NCBI RefSeq assembly: GCF_014384905.1
Contig: NZ_JACRSV010000001.1
Location: forward strand, 1,240,001-1,304,000
Origin: Fumia xinanensis
GTDB lineage: Bacteria; Bacillota; Clostridia; Oscillospirales; Ruminococcaceae
Direction: 5' to 3'
DNA: 64,000 nucleotides
Shown: positions 15,322-24,265 of the stretch, piece by piece
Layout of the letters: every line of letters starts with the position of its first letter
Position numbering within the stretch: position 1 is the stretch's first letter
The notes under the pieces: model-generated
Seen by the model: only the letters and a program-made list of their open reading frames with translations
Told to the model about the DNA's origin: nothing
Database searches by the model: none
Translations under genes and position numbers: made by a program

Positions 15322-17487
15322 TTACATCAGCCCTGTCTCCTCCAGCTTCCGCTCGAAAAACTCGTTCATCCGAATGAGAGGCTTGCGGAGCACCAGCCCC
15401 ACAAACAGCGAAATGGGCAGGTAAACCAGGAGCTTACACATATCCTTCCAATAATCCATGCCGTAGACCCCCGCCACCGTCTCCCGCATGGCGTTAATGC
15501 CGGAAGTGAAGGGCAGGTAGGGGTTGATGGCGTTGAAGAAGGAAGGGGTCACTTCGATGGGGAAGGTGCCCCCTGCCCCGGCCACCTGGATGACCAGCAG
15601 GATGACGGCAATGGCCTTTCCCACGTCGCCGAAAGAGATGGTCAGGGTGTAGATGACGTTGGTGAACACGATGCTGGCGGTGACTCCCGCTAAGAGGAAC
15701 AGCCCGGGGTTCACACACTGGATTTTGAGGAAGTACAGGTCCCCCAGACAGACAATAAGGCTCTGGACGACGCCGAACACCATGAATGTCAGATACCGGC
15801 CAAAGTAGGCCTCATGGGGCTTGAGGCCGCGGATTTTATCGTCCTCCCGGACATGTACCTTCAAAATGGCGCAGAGGATAAGACCGCCCACCCAAATGGC
15901 CAGAATGGTGTAGAAGGGGGTCATGGCCGAGCCATAATTTTCGATGGGGTAGAGCTTTTGGGTGTTAATCTCCACCGGCGAGGACATAAAGCTCCCGGCG
16001 ATTTCCGGGTCGTTTTGGATGATTTCGATGAGCTTCGAGAGCTGTTCGTCCCCGTCCACCGCCCGCACCTCAGAAATAAGGCTGTCGATTTTGCCCTTGG
16101 CCCCCTGCAGCATCTCGTCGGTCTTTTGCAGGGCTAAAAGGCATTTTCCGAGGGTGTCGTCCACCCCGGAGAGGGTATTGCCGAGGCTTTTGGACGCGCC
16201 GCTGACACTGAAGAGCAGTCCGGAAAACTTGCCGAGGGTGCCGTAAATGTCATCGACGTTTTTATTGAGCTGGGGGGAAACTTCCCGCACATACTGATCC
16301 CTGACTTTTTTCAGGGAAGCCTTGGCGTCGGCCGCGCTCTGCCGGAGCTCCGACTGCATTTCGGCGGGGACCTTTCCCGCGTCCGCCACCGTATCGGCGG
16401 CTTTCTGAATGCCGTCGGAAAGGGCCTCCTGCCGGGATGTGGCGGTATCCAGAGCGTCCAGCATCCTGTCGACTGCGGAAAGCCGGATGGGCAGAGCGTC
16501 GTTTAGGGCGGAGAGGGTGTTATAAAGGCGGTTGTTTTTCTCGATGATGCGGTCGTTGATTCTCGTCAGGCTTCGCAGGTCGGATGCCGCCTGTTTCGCG
16601 TCTTTTTCCGCGTCAGAGAAGGCGTCTTCCAGCCGCCCGTCTATGGTTTCCGCCAAATCTTCCGCCGCCTGAACGGTGTCCCCCACAGCGGTGATGAGCT
16701 CCGACGAAATATCCCGGGAAGAAACGATGAGATTCTGGACATCCCCTATGCTTTCCATGCCGCTGAACAGGAGCTCGTCGGCTTCTGGAAGGATGCCCCG
16801 CGTGGCGTCCACTAGGCCGCCTCCCGCCTCCAAGGCGGCGCTGAAGGCGGAAACGGCGGCGGAAAACTCGTCGATGTCGGCGGAAGCGGTCTCCAAATTT
16901 CCAACGATTCCGTCGACGATGGAACTTCCCTTTTCGCTGAGACGGGCGTCCCCTTCGTTGAGGGCGGCGAGGATCACCTTGGTGCAGGTGCTGATAAAGG
17001 TCTCGTTGACCTGCTGCTGGATGACCCCCACCCCCTTGTCGGTGATCTTCGGGGCGATGGCATTCTTTTTCTCGTTGACGTAGTAGTCGATGTGGGGCTT
17101 TTGGATGTCGGTGGTGAGAATGCTGGCGATTTTCTCGCTGAAATCCTCCGGGATGACCACGGCGGAGTAGTATTTTCCGCTCTCCGCCCCTTCAATGGCG
17201 GCGTCTTTGTCCACAAACTGCCATCCCAGCTGGGTGTTCTTCGCCAGCTCCGCGATGACCATGTCGCCGACGTTCAGGGTGAGCCCCATGGCGGAATACC
17301 CCTTGTCGGTGTTGGCGACTGCCACCTTAATGCCGGAAGTGTTGCCGTAAGGGTCCCAGCAGGCCCGGATGTTGAACCAGGCGTAGAGCGAAGGCAGGAT
17401 GGAAATGCCCAGAGCCACGATAACGGCGATGGCGTTTTTGGAAATCTTTTTGAAATCCCGGGCGAAAATGCGGAGGATATTTTTCAT
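15322..17487 (-). CDS. YhgE/Pip domain membrane protein
   Basis: A 721-residue protein of the YhgE/phage-infection-protein family (ABC-2 exporter-like). One membrane helix lies near residues 18-36, then a long extracellular region begins with ACWDPYGNTSG and VAVANTDKGYS, the family's N-terminal signature. A coiled-coil region follows, residues about 190-480, rich in heptads and A-A-x-D spacing. Five to six helices sit at the C terminus from about residue 535. Relatives act as phage receptors or as partners of secretion systems. ATG 17487 is preceded by AAAGGATGCTTTTG. Monocistronic. Confidence 0.8.
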   Translation of the reverse strand: MKNILRIFARDFKKISKNAIAVIVALGISILPSLYAWFNIRACWDPYGNTSGIKVAVANTDKGYSAMGLTLNVGDMVIAELAKNTQLGWQFVDKDAAIEGAESGKYYSAVVIPEDFSEKIASILTTDIQKPHIDYYVNEKKNAIAPKITDKGVGVIQQQVNETFISTCTKVILAALNEGDARLSEKGSSIVDGIVGNLETASADIDEFSAAVSAFSAALEAGGGLVDATRGILPEADELLFSGMESIGDVQNLIVSSRDISSELITAVGDTVQAAEDLAETIDGRLEDAFSDAEKDAKQAASDLRSLTRINDRIIEKNNRLYNTLSALNDALPIRLSAVDRMLDALDTATSRQEALSDGIQKAADTVADAGKVPAEMQSELRQSAADAKASLKKVRDQYVREVSPQLNKNVDDIYGTLGKFSGLLFSVSGASKSLGNTLSGVDDTLGKCLLALQKTDEMLQGAKGKIDSLISEVRAVDGDEQLSKLIEIIQNDPEIAGSFMSSPVEINTQKLYPIENYGSAMTPFYTILAIWVGGLILCAILKVHVREDDKIRGLKPHEAYFGRYLTFMVFGVVQSLIVCLGDLYFLKIQCVNPGLFLLAGVTASIVFTNVIYTLTISFGDVGKAIAVILLVIQVAGAGGTFPIEVTPSFFNAINPYLPFTSGINAMRETVAGVYGMDYWKDMCKLLVYLPISLFVGLVLRKPLIRMNEFFERKLEETGLM

Positions 17488-17549
17488 CAAAAGCATCCTT
17501 TCTGTTTATGGGAAGCGGCTATGAGGCCGCTTTTTCAGTTCCGTGTTCC

Positions 17550-17577
17550 ATTATATTCCGCCTCCGTCCCGATTCAA
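17550..17577 (-). promoter_or_regulatory. Promoter of the yhgE-like gene
   Basis: On the minus strand TTGAAT (17577-17572), 16 bases, TATAAT (17555-17550). Confidence 0.6.
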
Positions 17578-17758
17578 ATAGACAAAACGGCCGGTTTGTT
17601 TAAAAATTGAAGGATTTTGGGCAAGGTGACACAGCCATCTGAAAAGAAAAGTCCTATTTTATGTATTTCGCACATAGAATTGGGAGAAAATAATTTCTGC
17701 GAATTTAAGAGGAATGGCTATTTTTATTCATAACCGTATGGTATAATAACCTCACAAG

Positions 17759-17900
17759 CAAGTGGCTTTGCCACTTGTAAGGCGCCTGATAGGCGCTTTA
17801 TCCCGCTGGCGCGGGATAAGTGAGAACATTTTATCATCATCCGGTTCTGCTGGCGCAGAACTGCGGCGGGGGAACCCGCCTACAAATTCCTGCGGAATTT
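17759..17900. repeat. Row of six consecutive short hairpins
   Basis: Perfect or near-perfect stems lie at 17759-17777 (8 bp, loop TTT), 17779-17799 (9 bp with one G-U, loop GAT), 17798-17819 (9 bp, loop TGGC), 17842-17863 (9 bp with one G-U, loop TGGC), 17865-17880 (6 bp, loop GGAA) and 17884-17900 (7 bp, loop TGC). The stems differ in sequence, so this is repeated structure, not a repeated sequence. None has a proper T run except the A/T-rich gap after the third. Confidence 0.85.
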
Positions 17901-17946
17901 GCGGATGTGGTATACTGGAAAAAAGTCCCGTAAGGAGCCAAAAGCC

Positions 17947-18366
17947 ATGCGAACCGTCCGATTTTACCCCGAAGCCGCCGCCGATTTCAAATACGCCGTT
18001 ATCGCCGCCCGGTATGAGGGAAAATGGGTGTTCTGCCGGCACAAAAGCCGTCAGACGCTGGAGCTTCCCGGCGGCCACCGGGAACCGGGCGAATCCCCGG
18101 AGGAAACCGCCCGCCGGGAACTCAGAGAAGAGACGGGAGCCGTCCGTTTTCAGCTTGTTCCCCTGGGAGGGTACAGCGTATCAGAAAACGGGGCTTCGGA
18201 AACCTTCGGCGCTCTTTATTTTGCCGAAATAGAAGAGCTGGAGGCGCTTCCCCCTTTCGAAATGGCGGAAATCCGCCTGCTCGCCGCACCGCCCTCGGAG
18301 CGGTCCCGATGGACCTATCCCGACATTCAGCCGTTGCTGCTGCAAAAAGCGCAGCAAGCCCGTTAA
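17947..18366 (+). CDS. Nudix hydrolase
   Basis: A 139-residue Nudix protein that would hydrolyse a nucleoside diphosphate derivative. The Nudix box is complete: it starts at GGHREPGE near residue 41 and ends RRELREETGA, with the metal-binding glutamates in REL-REE. The rest is typical of MutT/YtkD-like enzymes. ATG 17947 follows TAAGGAGCCAAAAGCC. It is followed 24 bases later by the SdpI-family gene. Confidence 0.85.
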   Translation: MRTVRFYPEAAADFKYAVIAARYEGKWVFCRHKSRQTLELPGGHREPGESPEETARRELREETGAVRFQLVPLGGYSVSENGASETFGALYFAEIEELEALPPFEMAEIRLLAAPPSERSRWTYPDIQPLLLQKAQQAR

Positions 18367-18390
18367 ACCGCCGCCTGAAAGGAGTTCTTC

Positions 18391-18741
18391 ATGGATCAGA
18401 ACTGGGTCATCTTTTTTATGAACTACATCATTCCTATCACCGCTACCCTCATCGGATTCTGGCTGCTCGTAAAGCCCCCGAAGCCCGGAAACGGCTGGTT
18501 CGGCCACTACAGCGCCCGTTCCATGTCGTCTAAGGAGGCGTGGAAATACGCCCAGAAGAGCTACGGCAAAAAAAGCCTTCTCATGGGCGTTGTGGCACTG
18601 GCTGTTTCGATTCTTTTGAATGTGGCCTTCGGCGTGTCGGCTCGGACGGCGGTGAATTTTATAAACTTAGCTGTCGGTGTGGTGGTTTTGGCGGCGCCTT
18701 ATATGATGGTGGAAAAGGAACTGAAACGGCGGTTTGGATAG
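18391..18741 (+). CDS. SdpI/YhfL family membrane protein
   Basis: A 116-residue protein with three hydrophobic helices. After the first comes FGHYSARSMSSKEAWKYAQK, a form of the GYRT-x-S-x-xN-x-x-W signature that marks the SdpI family. SdpI of Bacillus protects from the SdpC toxin, but most relatives have no known toxin partner and none is seen here. CTGAAAGGAGTTCTTC precedes ATG 18391. It is probably cotranscribed with the Nudix gene and ends at a terminator. Confidence 0.7.
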   Translation: MDQNWVIFFMNYIIPITATLIGFWLLVKPPKPGNGWFGHYSARSMSSKEAWKYAQKSYGKKSLLMGVVALAVSILLNVAFGVSARTAVNFINLAVGVVVLAAPYMMVEKELKRRFG

Positions 18742-18780
18742 CAAAAGAGGATACGGGTTTTCCGTATCCTCTTTTGTTTT
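18742..18780 (+). terminator. Rho-independent terminator after the SdpI gene
   Basis: AAAGAGGATACGG pairs with CCGTATCCTCTTT around GTTTT, followed by TGTTTT. Confidence 0.9.
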
Positions 18781-19008
18781 AAAGGCGTTTCGCCGCCCGG
18801 GCAGGAGACCCGAAAACCGCGGCATGTCCCTCATTGTACTGCAATTGCGGCGCAGTTCCGTTGTTAGGAGGCGAGGGGGTCTGCCTGAGTGCGGGTGGTA
18901 GATTTGGGCCTCCCGGCGGGACAGCGAAATTCGAAGATTCTAATCAGTCTCACTTTCCAGGCAGATTGGCTCGCCTGTACCATGCGCAATTAGCGCTTGC
19001 TGGATAAT
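18781..19008. other. Intergenic stretch without a supported gene
   Basis: The bases between the terminator and the small RHH-like reading frame show no ribosome site, clear promoter or family match on either strand. Confidence 0.5.
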
Positions 19009-19119
19009 TCAGCTTATCTCCCGATTGAGATATAGTCTGTGCTTTTCTGCGAATTCATCTAACTTTTCCCATTCCTCGGCAGTCAAACGCAAGCGGATCT
19101 GTTTGGGAATATAAAACAT
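19009..19119 (-). CDS. Small ribbon-helix-helix-like protein (36 residues)
   Basis: ATG 19119 is preceded by AAGGAAGTGAAAAT and opens FYIPKQIRLRLTAEEWEKLD then EFAEKHRLYLNREIS before TGA. The beginning, IRLRLTAEEWEKLDEFA, is the strand and first helix of an RHH (CopG/Arc) or mobilisation-type protein. It ends before the second helix, so it may be a truncated copy. No toxin partner is next to it. It is too short for reliable assignment. Confidence 0.45.
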   Translation of the reverse strand: MFYIPKQIRLRLTAEEWEKLDEFAEKHRLYLNREIS

Positions 19120-19235
19120 ATTTTCACTTCCTTCATGATGCAATCATAGCATATTAATCCCGATACGTCTGACACCACATAGCTTAAAATGATGGAAATT
19201 TTGTGAACTTTTACCCCACGATTTCCGATAGACAC

Positions 19236-19361
19236 GTAGGGGCGGCTATCAGCCGCCCGCGGATGAATCAATAAGATAACAGAAAAAACGGGTGGCTATT
19301 AGCCGCCCCTACAAATTTCCTCGGAATGTTCTGAGTAGGGGCGAACACAGTTCGCCCCTAC
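19236..19361. repeat. Dispersed GTAGGGGCG palindromic repeats, copies B-D
   Basis: GTAGGGGCGGCTATCAGCCG at 19236, a partner half GGCTATTAGCCGCCCCTAC ending at 19312, and a complete palindrome GTAGGGGCGAACACAG plus TTCGCCCCTAC at 19335-19361. They are separated by TTTCCTCGGAATGTTCTG-type sequence that recurs beside other copies. Confidence 0.8.
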
Positions 19362-19408
19362 AATTTCCTCGAAACGTTCTGGGAAATGCAGGGGCCGGGA
19401 TTTGTGTT

Positions 19409-20479
19409 TTAATCCGGCTCGTGCTTCGGGAACTGCGGAATCTTCCCTTCCAGCGCCTCGACGGCCGGGTCTGTAAACTCGTACTTTCTGAAATACTCCT
19501 TGGATTCCTCGTCCCGGACCACCGGGGATTTGTGGTGCTCCAAAAACTTGACGATTTCGTAAACGTCGATCCAGATTTCATTGTTCGACTCCTTCTGGGA
19601 CTCATCGAACACCAGCTGCATCCCGAAATGCAGGTGGGGCACGTTCATGCCGTTGACGTTCTCCTTGTCGGAGTAGCCGGTCATGCCCAGGTAACCGATC
19701 ACGTCCCCCGCCTCGACGATGGAGCCCTCTTTCAGGTTCACCGAGTAGGGCCTATCCTTCCGCAGGTGGGCGTAATAGTAGTACCGCCTGCCGTCAAAGC
19801 TGCGGATTCCCACCCGCCAGCCGCCGTATTTGTTCCAGCCCATCATCTCGACGACGCCGGACTCCACCGCCATAATGGGAGTGCCCACGTTGCCCAAAAG
19901 GTCGTTGCCCAGGTGATTTCTCGAAAAGCCGTAGCTGCGGGAGGCCCCAAAGTCGTCGTAATGGGAAAAGCTGTAGCCGTAGGCAATAGGGCTGTAAGCC
20001 TTCAGGCCGTACCGGGTCTCCATCTCGATGGTTCCGTTATTGTAGGAATCCTCGGTCTGGATGTCGTACTCCCCCACCATGCCTCCCAGCACCGCGTCAT
20101 AGGCCTCATGGTAATAATGGTAGTATTCCATACCTTTGGTGAGCTCCTCCATGGTCTGGCCCGACCGGAGTTTTTCGGCCAGATCGTCCATGTGCTTCGC
20201 CTTGTACTTTTTAAAGTTTCCGCCGTACTTCGCCCCCAGGTAGGAGAGCATCTCCACCCAATCGAGCTCGCAGTCGGTTCCCCGGGATTCCTTCTGCATG
20301 GACAGGGCCTTTTCCATAGCGGAAGCCGTCACATTGAACTCCACCCATTTAATGGGCTTTTCCGCTCCCACCGGGTCGATTTTGATAAACAGGCTGCAAA
20401 AGTTCCACAAAATAGCCGCCGACAGCAGCAACGCCGTGGCGGTAAAGAGCATCTGCTTCTTTTTTCCGCTTAACGCCAT
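19409..20479 (-). CDS. M23 family metallopeptidase, membrane-anchored
   Basis: A 356-residue LytM-type peptidase likely to cut peptidoglycan cross-bridges outside the cell. A signal anchor covers residues 9-31. The catalytic domain (about 185-310) has the zinc ligands in HLGNDLLG, the YYYYAHL histidine and the HLHFG motif, and the GDVIGYLGMTG turn. The N-terminal 150 residues after the anchor are helical and unassigned. ATG 20479 follows AAGGAGAATCATAGA. In spore formers such enzymes can act in engulfment (SpoIIQ) or growth; no evidence here decides. Confidence 0.85.
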   Translation of the reverse strand: MALSGKKKQMLFTATALLLSAAILWNFCSLFIKIDPVGAEKPIKWVEFNVTASAMEKALSMQKESRGTDCELDWVEMLSYLGAKYGGNFKKYKAKHMDDLAEKLRSGQTMEELTKGMEYYHYYHEAYDAVLGGMVGEYDIQTEDSYNNGTIEMETRYGLKAYSPIAYGYSFSHYDDFGASRSYGFSRNHLGNDLLGNVGTPIMAVESGVVEMMGWNKYGGWRVGIRSFDGRRYYYYAHLRKDRPYSVNLKEGSIVEAGDVIGYLGMTGYSDKENVNGMNVPHLHFGMQLVFDESQKESNNEIWIDVYEIVKFLEHHKSPVVRDEESKEYFRKYEFTDPAVEALEGKIPQFPKHEPD

Positions 20480-20681
20480 TCTATGATTCTCCTTGTTCGT
20501 ACTAGTATAAGATAATTTATGAGCGCCGGCCTCCCATTAGAAGCGGGCGGCAAAAAAGGGCTGGATTTTATATCCAAAAGGCTGTATAATGAGGAAAAGA
20601 AAATCCGCTCTGGAGGCGGTAAAAGTGCAGAGCGCGGGGAAACCCTTTTTCCGGCGCATCTCTCGAAAGGAGACAGAACAG

Positions 20682-21275
20682 ATGAACAAAGGATTTTGGC
20701 ACGGGATCGCCGGCGTTGTGACGGTTGCGGTGATCGGCGTGGCCGCCTGGCAGTTTATATCCCTCCATGAACGGGTGCACACCCTGGAGGAGGAAATGAA
20801 CGTCCTGTTGGCCCAGACCCAGGTGATTAACAGCCAGCTGGCGGAAATAAACGCCTCTTCCGATAAACCGGAGGAAAGCGGCTCCCAAACTGTCGACATG
20901 GCAGGCTTTCAAGAGGCTTTGAACGGTATCGGAAATTTTGAGCAGGGCACGGCGGGCTCTTCCCTCAAGGCCTATATTGCAGCGGCGGGGCTTCTCGATT
21001 GGCTCCACGACGTGGGGACGCTGCCCACCCAGGAGATGGAGGAGCAGACCTACCACTACCTAAACGCCCTGGACGCCGTTCAGCAGGAAAACTTTTCCGC
21101 CAACTTTGACACCATCAGGCAGGCAGCGGAACAGATAGCCGACGGCACCGACGAAGCCAAGGGCATGCTCACCGACGCTGGGAACCCCCAGAAATATGAT
21201 TCCTACAGCCGAGCCGACCTGGATACAGCCGCCGGCATCATCCAAAAGGCCATCGACGGGGAAAAAGCCGCCTAG
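20682..21275 (+). CDS. Membrane-anchored helical protein of unknown function
   Basis: A 197-residue protein. Residues 5-27 form a membrane helix, then a coiled coil (LHERVHTLEEEMNVLLAQTQ) and a soluble helical domain rich in Ala, Gln and Asp. No family is recognised. AAAGGAGACAGAACAG precedes ATG 20682; the open frame begins upstream without a site. The protein probably faces outward. Confidence 0.6.
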   Translation: MNKGFWHGIAGVVTVAVIGVAAWQFISLHERVHTLEEEMNVLLAQTQVINSQLAEINASSDKPEESGSQTVDMAGFQEALNGIGNFEQGTAGSSLKAYIAAAGLLDWLHDVGTLPTQEMEEQTYHYLNALDAVQQENFSANFDTIRQAAEQIADGTDEAKGMLTDAGNPQKYDSYSRADLDTAAGIIQKAIDGEKAA

Positions 21276-21319
21276 AGGCGGGACTTCTCCCCGGATAACA
21301 CCCAAAGGACACACAAAAC

Positions 21320-21358
21320 AAGCCTGTAATGCAAAATTGCTTTACAGGCTGTTTTTTC
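21320..21358 (+). terminator. Rho-independent terminator
   Basis: AAGCCTGTAA pairs with TTTACAGGCT around a mid loop, followed by GTTTTTTC. The next gene's ribosome site follows at once. Confidence 0.8.
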
Positions 21359-21376
21359 TCTGGAAAGGAGCCGCTT

Positions 21377-21847
21377 ATGCACAATAAACTGACTTTTCAT
21401 GCCGCAGAGCCAGATGACCTGACTCCCCTCCTGCAATGGAATTTGGACCACATCAAGACCTATGAGACGGCGAAGCTCGACTGGAAACAGGTGGAGGCGT
21501 TTCTCAGTGAAAAGCTCTGGCGAGTGCTCCCCGACTGCCGGGCCGTCCGCCTCAACGGAGAAAAGGCCGGTTACTTTGCCCTGCTCCGCCATCCGGAATA
21601 CCTAGAGCTAGACAATTTTTGGATTTTTGGGCCTTTTCAGGGACAGGGACTGGGTTCCCAAATCCTCCGGTACTGCAAGTGGGAGGCGAAAAAGGCGGGG
21701 CTTCCCCTGCGGCTTTTCGTGTTCTGCAAAAATGAAAGGGCCGCGGAGCTCTACCGGCGGGCGGGCTTTCAGGAGCGGGAACGATGCTACGAAAGCCGCG
21801 CCCTTATGGAATACCATCCGGAAATGAATTCGCCACCCAGCCGATAA
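21377..21847 (+). CDS. GNAT family N-acetyltransferase
   Basis: A 156-residue GNAT enzyme. The acetyl-CoA loop reads FQGQGLGSQILRYC near residue 82, and NERAAELYRRAGFQERER gives the C-terminal half. GGAAAGGAGCCGCTT precedes ATG 21377. It lies alone between terminators, convergent with the PPOX gene. Substrate unknown. Confidence 0.8.
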   Translation: MHNKLTFHAAEPDDLTPLLQWNLDHIKTYETAKLDWKQVEAFLSEKLWRVLPDCRAVRLNGEKAGYFALLRHPEYLELDNFWIFGPFQGQGLGSQILRYCKWEAKKAGLPLRLFVFCKNERAAELYRRAGFQERERCYESRALMEYHPEMNSPPSR

Positions 21848-21906
21848 ATCCGGACAAAACACCGAATGGATATTCATACTCCCCAGTGATTTCAGCAAAA
21901 ATGTCA

Positions 21907-21943
21907 ACAGAGCGCGCCGCAGGCTTGCGGCGCGCTCTGTTTG
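21907..21943. terminator. Terminator between convergent GNAT and PPOX genes
   Basis: A 14-base perfect stem (ACAGAGCGCGCCGC with GCGGCGCGCTCTGT) around AGGCTT, followed by TTGCTGCC; short T run, strong stem. Confidence 0.65.
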
Positions 21944-21964
21944 CTGCCTTTATCACAGTTTCCG

Positions 21965-22390
21965 TCATCCTTCAATGGAAAAATCCTCCACCTTGAATCC
22001 CGCGTAATATTTCCCCGAAAAGGCGGTGAACTTTATGACACAGTAATCCGGGTCGGTCACGCCTTCCTTATAGTACATGGTGTCGCCCGGCTCCCAGATC
22101 AATTCTTTTGTTTCCGGGTCTTCGCAGATTTCCACCATCCCCTTGAGGGTCACGCCCCGAAAAAAACGGCGGTCGCAGAAGTAAAGGCAGGCCTTTGGGT
22201 TTTTCCGAAGCTGCTCCACCTTCTCGGATGAGGTGTTGGTGGTGAGGTAAAACACCTGGATACCCTCCCGCACCCGGGGAGCCAGCATTGCGCGGACATC
22301 GGGAAAACCGTCTTTGTCCAGCGAGGTAAGATAGGCGGTCTTTTGGTGGCTGATGAGGTTTCCTATGGTCTTTTCCGGGTCGCGCATCAT
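21965..22390 (-). CDS. Pyridoxamine 5'-phosphate oxidase-like (PPOX) protein
   Basis: A 141-residue split-barrel flavin-binding protein of the general-stress-26/PPOX group. The pattern ISHQKTAYLTSLDKDGFPDVR, then VFYLTTNTSSEKVEQLRKNP and ACLYFCD matches proteins that bind FMN or related cofactors. GTAAAAAGGAGGAAACCTT precedes the double ATG at 22390. A GC-rich hairpin lies just upstream of the ribosome site. The reaction is unknown. Confidence 0.75.
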   Translation of the reverse strand: MMRDPEKTIGNLISHQKTAYLTSLDKDGFPDVRAMLAPRVREGIQVFYLTTNTSSEKVEQLRKNPKACLYFCDRRFFRGVTLKGMVEICEDPETKELIWEPGDTMYYKEGVTDPDYCVIKFTAFSGKYYAGFKVEDFSIEG

Positions 22391-22412
22391 AAGGTTTCCT
22401 CCTTTTTACAGG

Positions 22413-22441
22413 GCGGCCGGCAACAGTCGGCGCCGGCCGCC
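22413..22441 (-). other. GC-rich hairpin next to the PPOX ribosome site
   Basis: On the minus strand GCGGCCGGC pairs with GCCGGCCGC around a ten-base loop, ending about 12 bases before AAGGAGG. It lacks a T run. It could be a weak terminator of the upstream FAD oxidoreductase or a structure in the PPOX leader. The rest of 22442-22624 shows no gene. Confidence 0.4.
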
Positions 22442-22624
22442 GCAGGTTGATGCTGAGGGGAAAGGATTTGGCGATAAAACATTGACACGGTGTATGAAAT
22501 CTGCCGAGCCAATCCGTTTTCCTTGACTCGAAGGGCGCTTGGCGGTAAAGGATTTATTTAGGCACATGTCCTTTTCGCCGAAATACCTTTCCCAATCGAA
22601 TATTCCGATCGGACCCAAATGGTT

Positions 22625-24010
22625 TTACTCGAAACGTGCTCCTCTGCCGATCATCTTCTCCCGGATATCCGACCCGTCGATTTCACGGGCGGCTTTTCCC
22701 TCTTCGCAGGCCATGGCGGCGCCGATTCCGGCGGCCTCTCCCAAGGCGCGACAAATAGGCTGAATCCGCAGGCTGCTCTGAGCGACAAAATCGCTTCCCA
22801 CGCAGCGGCCCGCCACCAAAAGGTTTTCAAACCCCCGCACCGTCAGGCAGCCGTAAGGGATTTCGTAGTAAGGAGCGGTGTTTTCGTTCTCCTGGTGGTT
22901 CACCAGCCGCAGCTTTTTCCCGTGGATGTCCACGGGATAGTTGTTGCGGCAGATGGCGTCGGGAAACTTTCTGTGGGACACGATGTCCTCGGCCGTCAGC
23001 ATTACGTCGGCCTCTAAGCGGCGGGATTCCCGCACTCCAACCATGTCGGCAATTTCCGACAAATAGGCGTTTTCAAACCCCTTGAAATACTTCCGGTAGA
23101 AACGAAGCTGCCGCAGGATCGCCTTTTTGCCCTCCACCTGGATATAGGTCATGTCGTCTGCATTGGACGCGTCGGTGTGGTCAAAAAACTCTGGGTTGTT
23201 GAGAGACATGCTGTCCCGCCGCCCGGCGACATAAAACATCTGCCAGTAAGCAAGGTCATCCTCGATGAGATCTCCATTCTCCACAGCCTTGAGGAAAACC
23301 GGGGTCAGAGGGCATTTGTCGTAAGAGTGGCTGGTGACGGAAATTTCCAGGCCGCCGCTTTCCGGATCATACCAGTAGTTGTGCTGGCCCTGAACAAAAT
23401 ACTCCCTGACGAAAGCGTCAAAAGCGGGCACATCCACCCCGCCTACCAGATACCGCAGGGACACCGGCTGGTTTTTCCCCGTCTCCTCGTCTCCCTTGCG
23501 GTAGCCGGCCCCGGCCAGAACTCCCAAATCGCCGTCCCCCGTGCAGTCGATAAACATTTTGCCTCCTATATAGCCCCGTCCCGACTTGTTCTGAACGACA
23601 ACTGCCCTAATCGCGCCGTCCGCCACGTCTACGTCGCACAGGAAGGTGTGGTAGAAGAGCTTGACGCCCCGTTTGACCACCATATCCTCCAGAATGATCC
23701 GCATGGTCATGGGGTCGAAAAACCGCCCGTTGCAGGCGGCTCCCCCTTCATTGAGCATCCGTGCGTTCAATTCCTCGCTGAGATAAGAACAGCAGGGATC
23801 GCCCTTTTCCATCTCCTTGGCCTCCATGAACATGGCCATCAGCGGAGTGACGAGCCCAGCCGTCGCCGAACCGCCCAACTGCCCGAACTGTTCAATCAGA
23901 ACCACGCTTTTGCCCTCGTCGGCGGCCGCCATAGCGGCCATACAGCCCGACACGCCGCCTCCACAGACCACAACGTCTGCTTCAGAAGAAAACTGGTATT
24001 TTGTATTCAT
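22625..24010 (-). CDS. FAD-dependent oxidoreductase (PF12831 type)
   Basis: A 461-residue flavoprotein. The dinucleotide fold is at the N terminus: ADVVVCGGGVSGCMAAMAAA, then VVLIEQ. The GGSATAGLVTPL stretch and the later KMFIDCTGDGDLGVLAGAGY with the C-terminal LLVAGRCVGSDFVAQSSLR mark the FAD_oxidored family common in sugar-utilising gut Firmicutes. GGGAGGATGACGT precedes the ATG. The substrate is unknown. It is divergent from the collagen-like gene. Confidence 0.8.
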   Translation of the reverse strand: MNTKYQFSSEADVVVCGGGVSGCMAAMAAADEGKSVVLIEQFGQLGGSATAGLVTPLMAMFMEAKEMEKGDPCCSYLSEELNARMLNEGGAACNGRFFDPMTMRIILEDMVVKRGVKLFYHTFLCDVDVADGAIRAVVVQNKSGRGYIGGKMFIDCTGDGDLGVLAGAGYRKGDEETGKNQPVSLRYLVGGVDVPAFDAFVREYFVQGQHNYWYDPESGGLEISVTSHSYDKCPLTPVFLKAVENGDLIEDDLAYWQMFYVAGRRDSMSLNNPEFFDHTDASNADDMTYIQVEGKKAILRQLRFYRKYFKGFENAYLSEIADMVGVRESRRLEADVMLTAEDIVSHRKFPDAICRNNYPVDIHGKKLRLVNHQENENTAPYYEIPYGCLTVRGFENLLVAGRCVGSDFVAQSSLRIQPICRALGEAAGIGAAMACEEGKAAREIDGSDIREKMIGRGARFE

Positions 24011-24171
24011 ACGTCATCCTCCCACTGTCCTTTTTCGCAAATACGGCGCCAATTACAATAATCGGCCCGCCGTCTTTCCCTTCATTATACCCGATGAGGA
24101 GATTTTTTCAATAGAAAACCAATCAAAATTTCCCTTTTTTGTTCTTTTGCCGCTGATGTGAGAACCTCAGC

Positions 24172-24199
24172 ACATTGTCGAATCCTGTCGCATAAAATA
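24172..24199 (+). promoter_or_regulatory. Possible SigK-type sporulation promoter
   Basis: CATAAAATA (24191-24199) fits the mother-cell SigK -10 consensus CATANNNTA. AC at 24172-24173 lies 17 bases upstream, as in SigK -35 elements. It is 67 bases before the collagen-like start. The match is to a short motif and is an inference. Confidence 0.45.
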
Positions 24200-24265
24200 A
24201 CGGTGAGAAATCTCTTTCTTATTTAAAACGATATTAATTGACGTACCTATTGGGAGGAATCAATT

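Larger units (their letters stand above)
17488..17946. other. Long divergent region between yhgE-like and Nudix genes
   Basis: No gene is supported. It contains the minus-strand yhgE promoter, a plus-strand TATAAT at 17742, the cluster of six hairpins at 17759-17900 and a TATACT at 17911 just upstream of the Nudix gene. Confidence 0.65.

Noticed and set aside
17759..17900. CRISPR array or tRNA cluster
   Set aside because: The stems differ in sequence and there are no spacers, and no cloverleaf can be drawn.
22406..22618. 70-codon minus-strand frame between PPOX and FAD oxidoreductase genes
   Set aside because: No ribosome site and composition unlike a protein; overlaps the GC-rich hairpin.
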